This document shows positions 1-7,221 of a DNA stretch of 64,000 nucleotides, in pieces (position 1 is the first letter of the stretch; every line of letters begins with the position of its first letter). Origin of the DNA: Candidatus Hamiltonella defensa 5AT (Acyrthosiphon pisum) (GTDB lineage Bacteria; Pseudomonadota; Gammaproteobacteria; Enterobacterales; Enterobacteriaceae); the NCBI RefSeq assembly GCF_000021705.1, contig NC_012751.1, positions 1,538,006 through 1,602,005 of the forward strand. Direction: 5' to 3'. Below the pieces are notes generated by a model that was given only the letters and a program-made list of their open reading frames with translations, did not search any database and was not told the DNA's origin. The position numbers were made by a program, and so were the translations under genes.

Positions 1-1
1 C

Positions 2-286
2 CCTGAAGGTAAAATGCTAGGCAGTACTGATGATGGCTATCCGTGCTGGGTTGATATTCCGCCTAAAACAAAGCATCAATTAATCACAGAGGCTGAAGAT
101 AAAAAAAGCGGGCTAATGCAGGGTGCAAGAGAGGTTATTTCCCCTTTGCAAGATGCGATTGATTTGGAGATGGCAACGCAAGAAGAGACGCAAAAATTGA
201 CAGCATGGAAGCGATATCGAGTACTGCTTAATCGTCTCGATACCTCAAACGCGCCGGATATTGATTGGCCTAAGAAACCGGAATAA
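2..286 (+). CDS. Phage tail fibre assembly protein (5'-partial)
   Basis: This is the C-terminal part of a Tfa-type chaperone (Caudo_TAP family), which helps assemble phage tail fibres. The frame is already open at base 2 and enters as PEGKMLGSTDDG, so the ATG at 14 is internal and the true start lies outside the window. The segment PCWVDIPPKTKHQLI and the tryptophan-rich end (TAWKRYRVLLNRLD, then DWPKKPE) are typical of the family. It is the last gene before a 380-base non-coding stretch and the att-like core at 665-709, so it probably closes the late operon of a prophage lying to the left. The family call is from recognised motifs; whether the full gene is intact cannot be seen. Confidence 0.8.
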   Translation, partial: PEGKMLGSTDDGYPCWVDIPPKTKHQLITEAEDKKSGLMQGAREVISPLQDAIDLEMATQEETQKLTAWKRYRVLLNRLDTSNAPDIDWPKKPE

Positions 287-664
287 CTGCATCATAAAGA
301 TATTATCTTAGTGATTGAGTGTGTTGTTAAGTGCGACTAACTTAGCCATAAAAATTTCTTGGTGGTTAAACGAATGCTTAGGGTGGTTTGGTATTAGTTA
401 ATCCAAAAATTGGAAAATAAACACAGATTAAAAACAGAGCTAAAAGACTTAATGGTTGTTTAGCGAATTATTATGTATAACTTGAAAAATAACATTTTTA
501 ATGTGATTAGTACAAAGACGCTTAGCTATATTTATTTAGTGGGACGGATTTGGGACAAGTATCCGCAAGTATGATGGATTATCTGTACGTTTCTGAAAGC
601 ATCTTTTGGCGTGAGAGCGAGGAAAGATGCGGTATATCAATGAATTATAAGGTGAAGCTACTCA
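287..664. other. Non-coding stretch beside prophage att core
   Basis: No credible gene is seen on either strand. The stretch is AT-rich and lies between the end of the tail fibre assembly gene and the tRNA-derived core. It may hold the integrase arm-binding sites of the phage attachment region, but no repeated arm motif could be defined by eye. Confidence 0.4.
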
Positions 665-709
665 CTTCTAAGCCGTAGGTCACTGGTTCGAATCCAGTAG
701 GGCGTACCA
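665..709 (+). other. Prophage att core: 3' part of tRNA-Arg(UCU), argU type
   Basis: The 45 bases run from a complete anticodon loop CTTCTAA (anticodon TCT) through the variable loop and a perfect T arm (ACTGG, TTCGAAT, CCAGT) to acceptor strand AGGGCGT, discriminator A and CCA. The acceptor strand fits the E. coli argU acceptor GCGCCCT with one wobble. The bases just upstream do not pair with the anticodon stem and show no D arm, so this is not a functional tRNA but the identity segment left by integration into a tRNA 3' end. An integrase gene starts 31 bases further on, as expected beside an attachment site. Because phage genes lie on both sides, it is either the distal end of a left-hand prophage or a junction between two tandem elements. 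Confidence 0.75.
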
Positions 710-740
710 ATAAAATCAAGGGGTTACGTAGTTTTGTCTC

Positions 741-1886
741 CTAGGAATTATTTAAAAGTGCCAGATTAGTGACATCGTTTGCCAACGCCTCGTCAATTTT
801 CTTGGCATGCTCAGTCAGGTGGCTGGGCGAAAGGTGTGCGTAACGACGTACCATTTCGATAGATTCCCAGCCGCCCATTTCCTGCAAAACAGAGAGTGGA
901 ACACCTGATTGTATCAGCCAACTTGCCCAAGTATGTCTAAGATCATGAAAACGAAAATTTTCTATCCCCGCTTTTTTTAACCCCGTTTTCCAAGCTCTAT
1001 TATCATCAACCCTGAATTTACTCACAAGATCCTGCTTTTCTCCTTCACGGCCTTGGACTGTCTTCTTTCTCACAAAAACCCAACGAGAGTGTCTTCCAAG
1101 TTGCTCTCTCAGAACCCTACAAGCCGTCTCATTAAGGGCAACTCCAATCGCTTTACCTGCCTTTGCTTGCTCCGGATGGATCCACGCCACTTTTCTTTCC
1201 ATATCTATTTGCTGCCATTCTAAATGGATAATATTAGAACGACGTAACCCCGTGGCTAACGCAAAGATCACTATCGGCCTGAAATTTTGATTTACCACTG
1301 AAATCAGTCGATTCGCTTCTTCACGAGATAACCAGCGGACACGCTTATCATTTGGTTTTCGTACTTTTAAATTCAGGGGCTTGGCTAACCATCCCCATTC
1401 ATTGGCGGCAATACGCATGAGACCTCGCATAAAAGACAGATATTGACTGCGAGTAGCGGGTGACACCGCCTTATCATTAAAATCAGGTACTTGATAACCT
1501 GTTTTTAAGGAGGCACGCTTTATTGAGACCCACCGTTGCTGATGTCTGCGATTTTTCATCTCTGAAATCACATGGGTGACTTCATCTTCTGTAATATTTG
1601 ACAAGGACTTTTTTGAAAAATGCAATAAAAAAAATGCAATTTTGGTTTTATCATCATCCAATGATCGCTTATGTTGCTTTTCTTTAATCCATCTCACACA
1701 AGCTTCTTCAAATGTTTTTTGCGGAATTTCTCCGAGTTTATTTTCTCGCCAAGCATTCGATTTTAGTTTATCGTGCAACTCCTGTGCTTCCTTCTTGTCC
1801 GCTGTTCCAAGAGATTGCCTAATTCTTTGGCCGTTTGACGTAACGAAATCACAGTGCCAGATCCCGTACCGCATTTTGATTGACAT
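741..1886 (-). CDS. int: Phage integrase, tyrosine recombinase
   Basis: The 381-residue protein should catalyse site-specific recombination between phage and tRNA attachment sites. The C-terminal catalytic domain shows the expected residues: R215 in ATGLRRSNI, K242 or K245 in QAKAGKAI, H314-x-x-R317 in FHDLRHTW, W340 in MGGWES and nucleophile Y349 in VRRYAHLS. The N-terminal part (about 1-60) carries the short beta-rich arm-type segment of P2/P4/HK022-like integrases. It is transcribed towards the tRNA-Arg core 31 bases beyond its stop, which fits an integrase using that site. All catalytic residues are present, so it may still be active, although the phage around it is decayed. A second start is possible at Met5. 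Confidence 0.9.
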   Translation of the reverse strand: MSIKMRYGIWHCDFVTSNGQRIRQSLGTADKKEAQELHDKLKSNAWRENKLGEIPQKTFEEACVRWIKEKQHKRSLDDDKTKIAFFLLHFSKKSLSNITEDEVTHVISEMKNRRHQQRWVSIKRASLKTGYQVPDFNDKAVSPATRSQYLSFMRGLMRIAANEWGWLAKPLNLKVRKPNDKRVRWLSREEANRLISVVNQNFRPIVIFALATGLRRSNIIHLEWQQIDMERKVAWIHPEQAKAGKAIGVALNETACRVLREQLGRHSRWVFVRKKTVQGREGEKQDLVSKFRVDDNRAWKTGLKKAGIENFRFHDLRHTWASWLIQSGVPLSVLQEMGGWESIEMVRRYAHLSPSHLTEHAKKIDEALANDVTNLALLNNS

Positions 1887-2113
1887 ACGAACTGCTCCTT
1901 TTGTCTGCCAACCGCATTCACATTTTCATTGTTGATCGTGCGGCGGATGGATTCAATACAATCTGTTTTTAAGAGGCGATATTCACCTCTTTTCCCATCG
2001 TGCCCAGTTCTATTGCAAGGCAGCCGTCCAGATTTAATCCATGTTTTGAGCGTATTTTCGCTGAGTTTCATAAATTGGCAGGCTTCTTTCAGGGTAAAAA
2101 TTTCTTCATTCAT
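1763..2113 (-). CDS. Excisionase-like helix-turn-helix protein
   Basis: The first 65 or so residues (IFTLKEACQFMKLSENTL, then KTWIKSGRLPCNR) form a MerR/HTH_17-type winged helix, the fold used by phage excisionases and AlpA-like regulators. The gene sits directly upstream of the integrase on the same strand and its last 120 bases overlap the integrase start in another frame. Such an overlap is common in int-xis pairs but makes the last 40 residues uncertain. Its start overlaps the stop of the helicase remnant. The likely role is directing integrase towards excision. The DNA-binding call is firm; the excisionase role is inferred from position. Confidence 0.65.
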   Translation of the reverse strand: MNEEIFTLKEACQFMKLSENTLKTWIKSGRLPCNRTGHDGKRGEYRLLKTDCIESIRRTINNENVNAVGRQKEQFVCQSKCGTGSGTVISLRQTAKELGNLLEQRTRRKHRSCTIN

Positions 2114-2633
2114 TCTGTTTTCCTCTCAATTTGAGATTTAAATCCGGAGCCAAACGCCCTGAGATGTCTTTTTTTAGTGCATCCAATAACGCTTTCTGAG
2201 TGATGTGTTTGTTCTCTAGAGCCTCAAGGACGGTGAGATCTATAGAGTCATTCATGACGAGATGATGGATAAAAACAGGCCTGGTCTGGCCTTGGCGGTG
2301 AAGCCTTGCGTTAAATTGCTGATACAGTTCAAGCGACCAGTTCAAACCAAACCACACAATGATGTTGCCGCCAGATTGAAGATTGAGTCCATGCCCCGCA
2401 CTGGCAGGATGCGCCAGGAGGAGAGGGATTTTTCCAGTATTCCAACGGTCAATCGTGTCAGCGGCATGGCCAATAAGTTCAGCCTTGGGGAATCTCACTT
2501 TGATTAGCGCTAAATCTGATTGGTAGTTGTAGGCAACCAGCACAGGTTGGCCAGCCGCTTCTTGAATCATTTCTTCCAAGGCGTCCAGCTTGGTATCGTG
2601 AACTGTTTCAAAAGCGCCTTTATCGTCTGTATA
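2106..2633 (-). pseudogene. SNF2-type phage helicase, C-terminal remnant
   Basis: The frame encodes only the second RecA-like lobe of an SNF2-family helicase of the kind found in phage replication modules. Motif V is seen as HPASAGHGLNLQSGG and motif VI as QFNARLHRQGQTRPV. The frame stays open upstream of the annotated TTG start as far as the IS630 end, reading DDKGAFETVHDTKLDALEEM. Beyond the insertion the frame closes within a few codons, so the ATPase lobe with Walker A and B is gone, not merely displaced. The protein cannot be an active helicase. Confidence 0.8.
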
Positions 2634-3513
2634 TAGCTGAACGAAATAATTTCGGTTACGTCATGTAATGAGAAAATAAAGCATCGATACTGCAATTGAC
2701 CGCTCTTCTTTTGCTTTTTGCTTCTGCCCATTTATGCTCAATAGGATGCAGATATACAATGATATGCCCCGCGTCATCGATCACTTTTTGAGTGTCCAAA
2801 CGTTTGTGGAAGGTCGCATTATCCATGACCACCACAGAGTCGGGTGGCAAACTCGGCAGAAGTATCTGAATGACCCCAGCGTGAAACACATCACTATTCA
2901 CAGAACACATGAACAATCCCACCGCCATCAGCGCTTTTCCCAGTAACGCACCGATCACATTGGTTCGACCCTTTGCCTGCCAATTATGTTGACCGAAACA
3001 GCGTTGACCCCGTGGGGCATAGCCATATCAACGCGGCATATCATGGGCAAAGCCGCTTTCATCCAGGTAAACACTGATTTCCCCTGTTTTTCATAGTCAG
3101 CTATCTTGTTTTGGAAGGCTTGCCTCATATCTTCGTTGGCCTTGGGATGATTGAGGTTTTTTTTATAGGTGACGCCCCAATGTTTCAGGGCGGACCAAAT
3201 GGCTTTGGTACACCCCCCGAAACGTTTAGCCCTTTCATGCTGGTAAGCATCCGGGTAACGCTCAACATCCTTGAGTAAAGCCGCTTTATCTATTTTACGC
3301 TGCCGGGGGAAGAGGGGTTCTTTTCAATTCGCTTCAGCCAGCGGGTAATCGAAGTGGCACCGATGTGAAAGCGTTTTGCCGTTTCTCTTATGCTCCACTT
3401 TTCTTTTTCTCTTACATTCAGCACGTGACGGCGAAAATCAACTGAATGACTCATCTCTCTCCCTTTTGAAATCATTAAATTTATTTCGTAACCGAAATTA
3501 TTTCGTTAAGCTA
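2634..3513 (-). mobile_element. IS630-family insertion sequence, degraded copy 1
   Basis: The element is about 880 bases. The ends are near-perfect inverted repeats of about 27 bases: TAGCTGAACGAAATAATTTC on the left and the complement of TAGCTTAACGAAATAATTTC on the right. TA dinucleotides at 2632-2633 and 3514-3515 fit the TA target duplication of IS630/Tc1 elements. The element ends the helicase frame and is related to, but clearly diverged from, copy 2 at 9096-9997. Confidence 0.85.
2656..3475 (-). pseudogene. IS630 transposase, frameshifted
   Basis: The N-terminal helix-turn-helix part is readable (SVDFRRHVLNVREKEKWSIR, then ETAKRFHIGATSITRWLKRI), as is the C-terminal DDE part (VVVMDNATFHKRLD and PIEHKWAEAK). 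They lie in different frames. The first catalytic block (VYLDESGFAHDMP) appears only after a one-base shift near 3080. Compared with copy 2 the segment before the catalytic Glu is shortened: YLHPIEH against YLPPYSPEFNPIEH, about seven residues lost. The transposase is therefore inactive. Confidence 0.85.
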
Positions 3514-3742
3514 TAACATAAACAAGTAAAATCAATCTAATGGATGATAAAAGTAACAGGTAACACCTAATTTTATTAATTTATATAAAAATTTAACTAA
3601 AAAACTATATATATTTATATATAGTTTTTAAATGGGGGTGCTACCTACTTACTCCTGTTACCTTTTAATAAAAATATCATTATTATACATAGAGTTAGAA
3701 AAGATTCTGACAAGAGGGTGGTGCTACCCCTAGATGTGACCT

Positions 3743-3994
3743 TTGGAACTGATGGAGAATCCGCCTTATCCAGCGATGACTTTTCGTCAGATTGTTCGTG
3801 AAATGGGGAAGCTATCCGATAAAGGTGAATTTGCAATTGATGAAACCCAGTTGACCAAACTCCTACAGCATCATGCGCAATATTACGATCAAATCAAGAT
3901 TAACGGAAAAAAGCATAGACCGTGGATTTTGGTAAAAGGAAAAAAGCTTGATAACAAAGAAATAAGGGAATCTGTAAAGCAATGCGGAATCTAA
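3743..3994 (+). CDS. Hypothetical phage protein, possible C-terminal fragment
   Basis: The 83-residue frame starts at a TTG (or ATG at 3752) directly after a stop codon, with no clear ribosome binding site. It is basic and hydrophilic, with a helix-rich block (MTFRQIVREMGKLSDKGEFA) and a basic end (KHRPWILVKGKKLDNKEIRE). I do not recognise the family. Its place between repeat zones A and B, next to a helicase remnant, suggests the surviving end of a phage replication protein such as a primase or initiator. It may equally be non-functional. Confidence 0.4.
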   Translation: MELMENPPYPAMTFRQIVREMGKLSDKGEFAIDETQLTKLLQHHAQYYDQIKINGKKHRPWILVKGKKLDNKEIRESVKQCGI

Positions 3995-4073
3995 AGGTGG
4001 CAGCTAAGTGGCACTTAAAAAGTACAGGTGCCCCCGATATTTTTTATATTATATCAAATGTATATCTAGAAAA

Positions 4074-4129
4074 GGTGGCAGGTGGCAGGTGGCAGGTGGC
4101 AGGTGGCAGGTGGCAGGTGGCAGGTGGCA
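4074..4129. repeat. Eight perfect tandem copies of GGTGGCA
   Basis: The 7-base unit GGTGGCA is repeated eight times without a mismatch and is followed by CC. It belongs to zone B of the surrounding repeat region. A perfect short array of this kind is prone to slippage and probably varies in copy number between strains. A reading frame that crosses it (GRWQVAG repeats) is a translation artefact. Confidence 0.95.
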
Positions 4130-4826
4130 CCTATTTTTTACTAATGCGTAAGAAAAAAAATAATAAAAAATATTATGTTGTATATATGTTTTTTATTAGT
4201 GCCACCTTACGAACTGTGCCACCCATCAAGCGGGAACACCGCATAGCATAAGGCTTTTAAGGCTGTCTCTGCTAAAACTGATGGTGCCACCTAATTGCCT
4301 GTTTAAAATGTATCCATTTGATATTAAATAAAAATATTGATTGTGTTTCTGCTTTTTAATTGCCACCTTATTTTGGTGTGGGCGACGAAAATAGCAAGTC
4401 TGATCTGAATGTGTTTATTGGTGGAGTCAAAAAATATCAGTTCAACAAAGATCAGGGAGTCTATCAAAACATGTGGATAAAAAAGGTTGCAACAGGTTGC
4501 AGGTAAAAAGGCAAAGTGCAACCTCAAAAAATATATTAAATACAATAATTTACTTTAAAAAGGTTGCAGGTTGCACCTGTTCTTATTAAATGGTAAGGGA
4601 ATAAAATAATTTAGTCACCTGCTGTTTTATACTATTACTAAGTTTTAAAAATGGTGCAACCCTCCAACCGCTGCAACTTTTTTAGTTAAAGACTAATTAA
4701 AACAAAGCATTAACCAAAAATATTATTAAAAGCTTGGTGCAACCCTTAAACCTGACAGACCAAAAAATACGCTGTGACGCATCGAATGACGCAACCTGAA
4801 CCGGATGACGCAATGGAGAAAGCAGC
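4130..4826. other. Intergenic region with zone B/C repeats, no gene
   Basis: No credible coding region is seen between the tandem array and the Mor-type gene. The stretch holds the inverted zone B copies, the zone C copies, a DnaA box at 4472-4480 and long AT runs. Confidence 0.5.
4472..4480 (-). promoter_or_regulatory. DnaA box (perfect consensus)
   Basis: TGTGGATAA is the exact complement of the consensus DnaA box TTATCCACA. It lies four bases before a zone C repeat cluster in an AT-rich setting. A DnaA box next to iterons is the usual make-up of plasmid and some phage origins. A single 9-mer can occur by chance, so its weight comes from the context. Confidence 0.5.
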
Positions 4827-5171
4827 ATGAATGTATTGCACGAAATCGCCGAAGTCATCGGCCCCGATATGGCGGTGAAGTTAGGGCAATTAATGGGTGG
4901 CGCGCGTTTATACGTGCCCGCCAAGGTGACAGAGGACCACCCGTTCAGCTTGGTCCTTGGGGCCAACACCGCACAGAAGCTGTGTGACTACTATTGCGGG
5001 GATGTGATAGAAGTCCCCTGTAAAAAAGTCTTTCGACAGGTGAGGAATGACATCATCAGCCGCGAATATCACAGCATGACACCTGAAAAAGAGAATCGGG
5101 CTAACATTCTCGCGTTAAAGTATGGCCTGACGTCTCGCCAGGTCCTGAATATCGCCAGACTGGCCGCTTAG
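4827..5171 (+). CDS. Mor-family phage transcription activator
   Basis: The 114-residue protein matches the Mor/C family of Mu-like phages, which activates middle or late phage promoters as a dimer. Seen are the dimerisation half (LHEIAEVIGPDMAVKLGQLM and GGARLYVP), a second block (LGANTAQKLCDYYCGDVIEV) and a C-terminal helix-turn-helix (RANILALKYGLTSRQVLNIA). A GGAG lies nine bases upstream of the ATG. It precedes the lysis and packaging genes on the same strand, so it is the likely activator of that operon. Its own target promoter could not be recognised. Confidence 0.8.
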   Translation: MNVLHEIAEVIGPDMAVKLGQLMGGARLYVPAKVTEDHPFSLVLGANTAQKLCDYYCGDVIEVPCKKVFRQVRNDIISREYHSMTPEKENRANILALKYGLTSRQVLNIARLAA

Positions 5172-5361
5172 TCACCGTTGGTGTGCTGGCGGCCATCAAG
5201 GCTTCGACTCTTGATATCGTTTCATCAGACGCCAAAAACCGTCAAAATTCTTCTTAACCTGTTCATTCCCCTCCCCATTAGGTGAAACATTTCATCTGAA
5301 CTTTGACAGCGTTTATCCCCAAGCTACCGCGTTATCAGAAGACCTGAAACGAGGTAACGTT

Positions 5362-5847
5362 ATGGCTTACAAATTAGGCCCCCGCTCACGCCAACGTCTG
5401 GAAGGGGTTCACCCTGACCTTGTGTGTGTGGTTGAACGGGCTATCCAAATCACCCCTGTGGATTTTACTGTGCTGGAAGGCGTCAGAACAGTCGAACGCC
5501 AGAAAACCCTCTTGGCCAAGGGCGCTTCCAAAACAATGAATAGCCGCCACTTAACCGGTCACGCCGTTGACTTGGGCGCTTGTTTAGATGGCTCAGTTCG
5601 TTGGGATTGGCCGTTATATTACCCGATAGCGGACGCGATGAAGCAAGCCGCGGAAGAACTCGGAATTCGTGTTTATTGGGGGGCGTGTTGGAGTTGCATT
5701 AACGATGAAGACAATTTAAGCGACGCAGTTATCGCGTACATAGAGCGTAAAAAAGCGGTGGGTAAAAAGCCGTTCATGGATGGCCCCCACTTTGAACTTT
5801 CCTCGTCAGACTTTCCCGACAATGAATGCCTGGAGGAGGCCTCATAA
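5362..5847 (+). CDS. Phage endolysin, M15 L-alanyl-D-glutamate peptidase type
   Basis: The 161-residue protein should cut peptidoglycan stem peptides during phage lysis. The M15/VanY zinc site is complete: SRHLTGHAVD (H63 and D70) and the distal DGPHFEL (H143). The length and the lack of a signal peptide fit cytoplasmic endolysins that need a holin. The start has a good GAGG 8 bases upstream. It overlaps the next gene by one base (TAATG) and lies in the order regulator, endolysin, holin, terminase. An extra cysteine-containing segment (YWGACWSCINDED) lies between the zinc motifs. Confidence 0.88.
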   Translation: MAYKLGPRSRQRLEGVHPDLVCVVERAIQITPVDFTVLEGVRTVERQKTLLAKGASKTMNSRHLTGHAVDLGACLDGSVRWDWPLYYPIADAMKQAAEELGIRVYWGACWSCINDEDNLSDAVIAYIERKKAVGKKPFMDGPHFELSSSDFPDNECLEEAS

Positions 5848-6251
5848 TGGCGGTATGGCCTTTTTTATCCGGGCTGGTTCAGCCCGTCACACAGTTAATT
5901 GATGAAATGCACACCAGCGACGAAGAGCGCCTTCAAGTGAAATCCAGGCTGTTTGAAATGCAAAGTGCTATGGCGGCACAGATGTTAAATTATGAAGCCC
6001 GTCTTGTTGAAACCAAGACAAAAGTCATCGCCGCTGAAGCACAGGGGGCAAGCTGGATGCAGCGCAATTGGAGACCCCTCACCATGTTGACTTTCCTCGG
6101 TCTGGTGGTGGCGGATACATTCGGCCTGACAGAATTCAGATTGGCACAGGAAGCATGGACATTGCTTCAAATTGGCCTGGGGGGGTATGTCGTGGGTCGC
6201 AGTGCTGAAAAAGTCATTCCTAAACTCACTGAACTCATGCGTAAGGACTAG
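5847..6251 (+). CDS. Phage holin, 3-TM family type
   Basis: The 134-residue protein resembles the Holin_3TMs family, which permeabilises the inner membrane so the endolysin can reach the wall. Features seen are an N-terminal hydrophobic stretch (MAVWPFLSGLVQPVTQLI), a charged helix (about 25-65), the marker WMQRNWRPLTMLTFLGLVVA with a membrane segment, and a last hydrophobic stretch (LLQIGLGGYVVGRSAEKV) before a charged tail. The ATG at 5847 overlaps the endolysin stop and follows GGAGGAGG. An in-frame ATG at 5826 lies inside the endolysin and is unlikely. Confidence 0.78.
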   Translation: MAVWPFLSGLVQPVTQLIDEMHTSDEERLQVKSRLFEMQSAMAAQMLNYEARLVETKTKVIAAEAQGASWMQRNWRPLTMLTFLGLVVADTFGLTEFRLAQEAWTLLQIGLGGYVVGRSAEKVIPKLTELMRKD

Positions 6252-6412
6252 GTCATGATTGAAAAAGCCACCGTGGCAGCGGCCTGATGAGGGCAAGACG
6301 GCTGACCGATTCTATTGAGCAAAAACGGGGATTGGTCTGTACGGGGATTGCCGAAGAAAACACCCGGCGTTAGCCGCCTCCGTGAATGCGATATCAAATA
6401 AAGGGTTATAGA

Positions 6413-6691
6413 ATGAATCCACCCAATGGCCGCCGCGAGTGGCACTTGGATAAGACCGTGAGTATCGGCCACATCATCAGCACCCTGGTGATTGCCCTGT
6501 CTTTATTTTCATGGGCCTTAACGATAGATAAACGCGTTGAACAAAACGCGCAAAGCATCGAATTTCTCGCTCAAAACCATAAGCGTCTTGAAAACCATGT
6601 TGACTCAACCCGAAACGAAATCAGGCAAGACCTACGGGCCATCAATGCCAAATTGGACAGATTGATTGAACGAAGAATGGACGGTCAGTGA
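6413..6691 (+). CDS. Small phage membrane protein with coiled coil
   Basis: The 92-residue protein has one membrane segment near residues 18-38 (IGHIISTLVIALSLFSWALT) followed by a coiled-coil-like helix (KRVEQNAQSIEFLAQ, KLDRLIERR). I place the start at the ATG at 6413 rather than 6386 because the upstream residues add nothing recognisable. Proteins of this shape are common between lysis and packaging genes of Mu-like phages. A role as an accessory lysis protein is only a guess. Its stop overlaps the next start by one base (TGATG), so it is part of the operon. Confidence 0.65.
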   Translation: MNPPNGRREWHLDKTVSIGHIISTLVIALSLFSWALTIDKRVEQNAQSIEFLAQNHKRLENHVDSTRNEIRQDLRAINAKLDRLIERRMDGQ

Positions 6692-7221
6692 TGGCTAACA
6701 TCATTGACTGGCTGGGCGTAGAAACCGAGTACCGTGCCGGGTTGCAGTCGTTACGCAAAATGGCCACGGAGTTTGGTACCTCTGAGGGCACGATTCGCCG
6801 TAGAGCAAAGCAATACGGTTGGGTTCGTGACGGGAGCATGGTCAAGCGCGAACGCGTCAAAGCCCACTTTGCCGGTAAACCCGCCCCCGAAGTCGCCAAC
6901 CAACCCGAAGCGGTGGTTAAAGCGATTGATGCGGCGGCCATTGAAGACATCAAGGACATGGGCACCGGTTTGGAGAATGCCCGGTTAGCGTTGGAAATCG
7001 CCAATAAGGCATTGAAAAGGTTGGCTGAAGAGAAACAGTACCTCCATTTGATCGTTCAGGATGCCCGCAACCTGAAAGTATTGACAGAAACCAACCGCCA
7101 TAATGTGGAAGTGATCCGCCGTATTCGGGGACTGGATGACCCAGCAACAAATGACCGTATCCCCCTGTCTGAGGTGGATGACGTTATTATAGAGCGATAT
7201 CTCCATGCACGTACCCAATAA
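6691..7221 (+). CDS. Putative terminase small subunit
   Basis: The 176-residue protein starts with a helix-turn-helix (YRAGLQSLRKMATEFGTSEG, then TIRRRAKQYGW) of the kind used to recognise phage packaging sites. A long helical region follows. It directly precedes and overlaps the terminase large subunit by 17 bases, the canonical place for TerS. The assignment rests on fold and position; the family is not certain. The acidic C-terminus (PLSEVDDVIIERYLHARTQ) would be the part contacting TerL. Confidence 0.7.
   Translation: MANIIDWLGVETEYRAGLQSLRKMATEFGTSEGTIRRRAKQYGWVRDGSMVKRERVKAHFAGKPAPEVANQPEAVVKAIDAAAIEDIKDMGTGLENARLALEIANKALKRLAEEKQYLHLIVQDARNLKVLTETNRHNVEVIRRIRGLDDPATNDRIPLSEVDDVIIERYLHARTQ

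Larger units (their letters stand above)
3553..4743. repeat. Three families of GGTNNCA iteron-like repeats
   Basis: Short GGTNNCA words and their complements TGNNACC recur through this AT-rich region, in three zones with different central bases. Zone A uses AA: GTAACAGGTAACACC at 3553 and TGTTACC at 3656, with the variant GGTGCTACC at 3637 and 3721. Zone B uses GG: the tandem array at 4074-4129 and TGCCACC at 4201-4300. Zone C uses TG: GGTTGCAACAGGTTGCAGG at 4485, AGGTTGCAGGTTGCACC at 4561, and TGCAACC at 4517, 4655 and 4737. In each zone the direct and inverted copies carry matching central bases. This resembles iterons bound by a replication protein, as at the P4 phage origin, or conserved hairpins; which one is inference. 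No complete initiator gene remains. Confidence 0.6.

Noticed and set aside
665..709. A functional tRNA-Arg gene
   Set aside because: The D arm, 5' acceptor strand and 5' anticodon stem are absent.
1576..1935. 119-residue plus-strand frame opposite the integrase
   Set aside because: It is antisense to the clearly coding integrase and shows no family features.
4074..4129. CRISPR array
   Set aside because: The repeats are 7 bases long and directly adjoining, with no spacers and no cas genes nearby.
3982..4251. 89-residue frame with GRWQVAG repeats
   Set aside because: It is a translation of the 7-bp tandem array, whose period of 21 bases per 7 residues creates a fake repeat protein.
3553..4743. 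Type III toxin-antitoxin RNA repeats (ToxIN-like)
   Set aside because: No ToxN-like endoribonuclease gene follows, and the repeats occur in both orientations over more than 1 kb.
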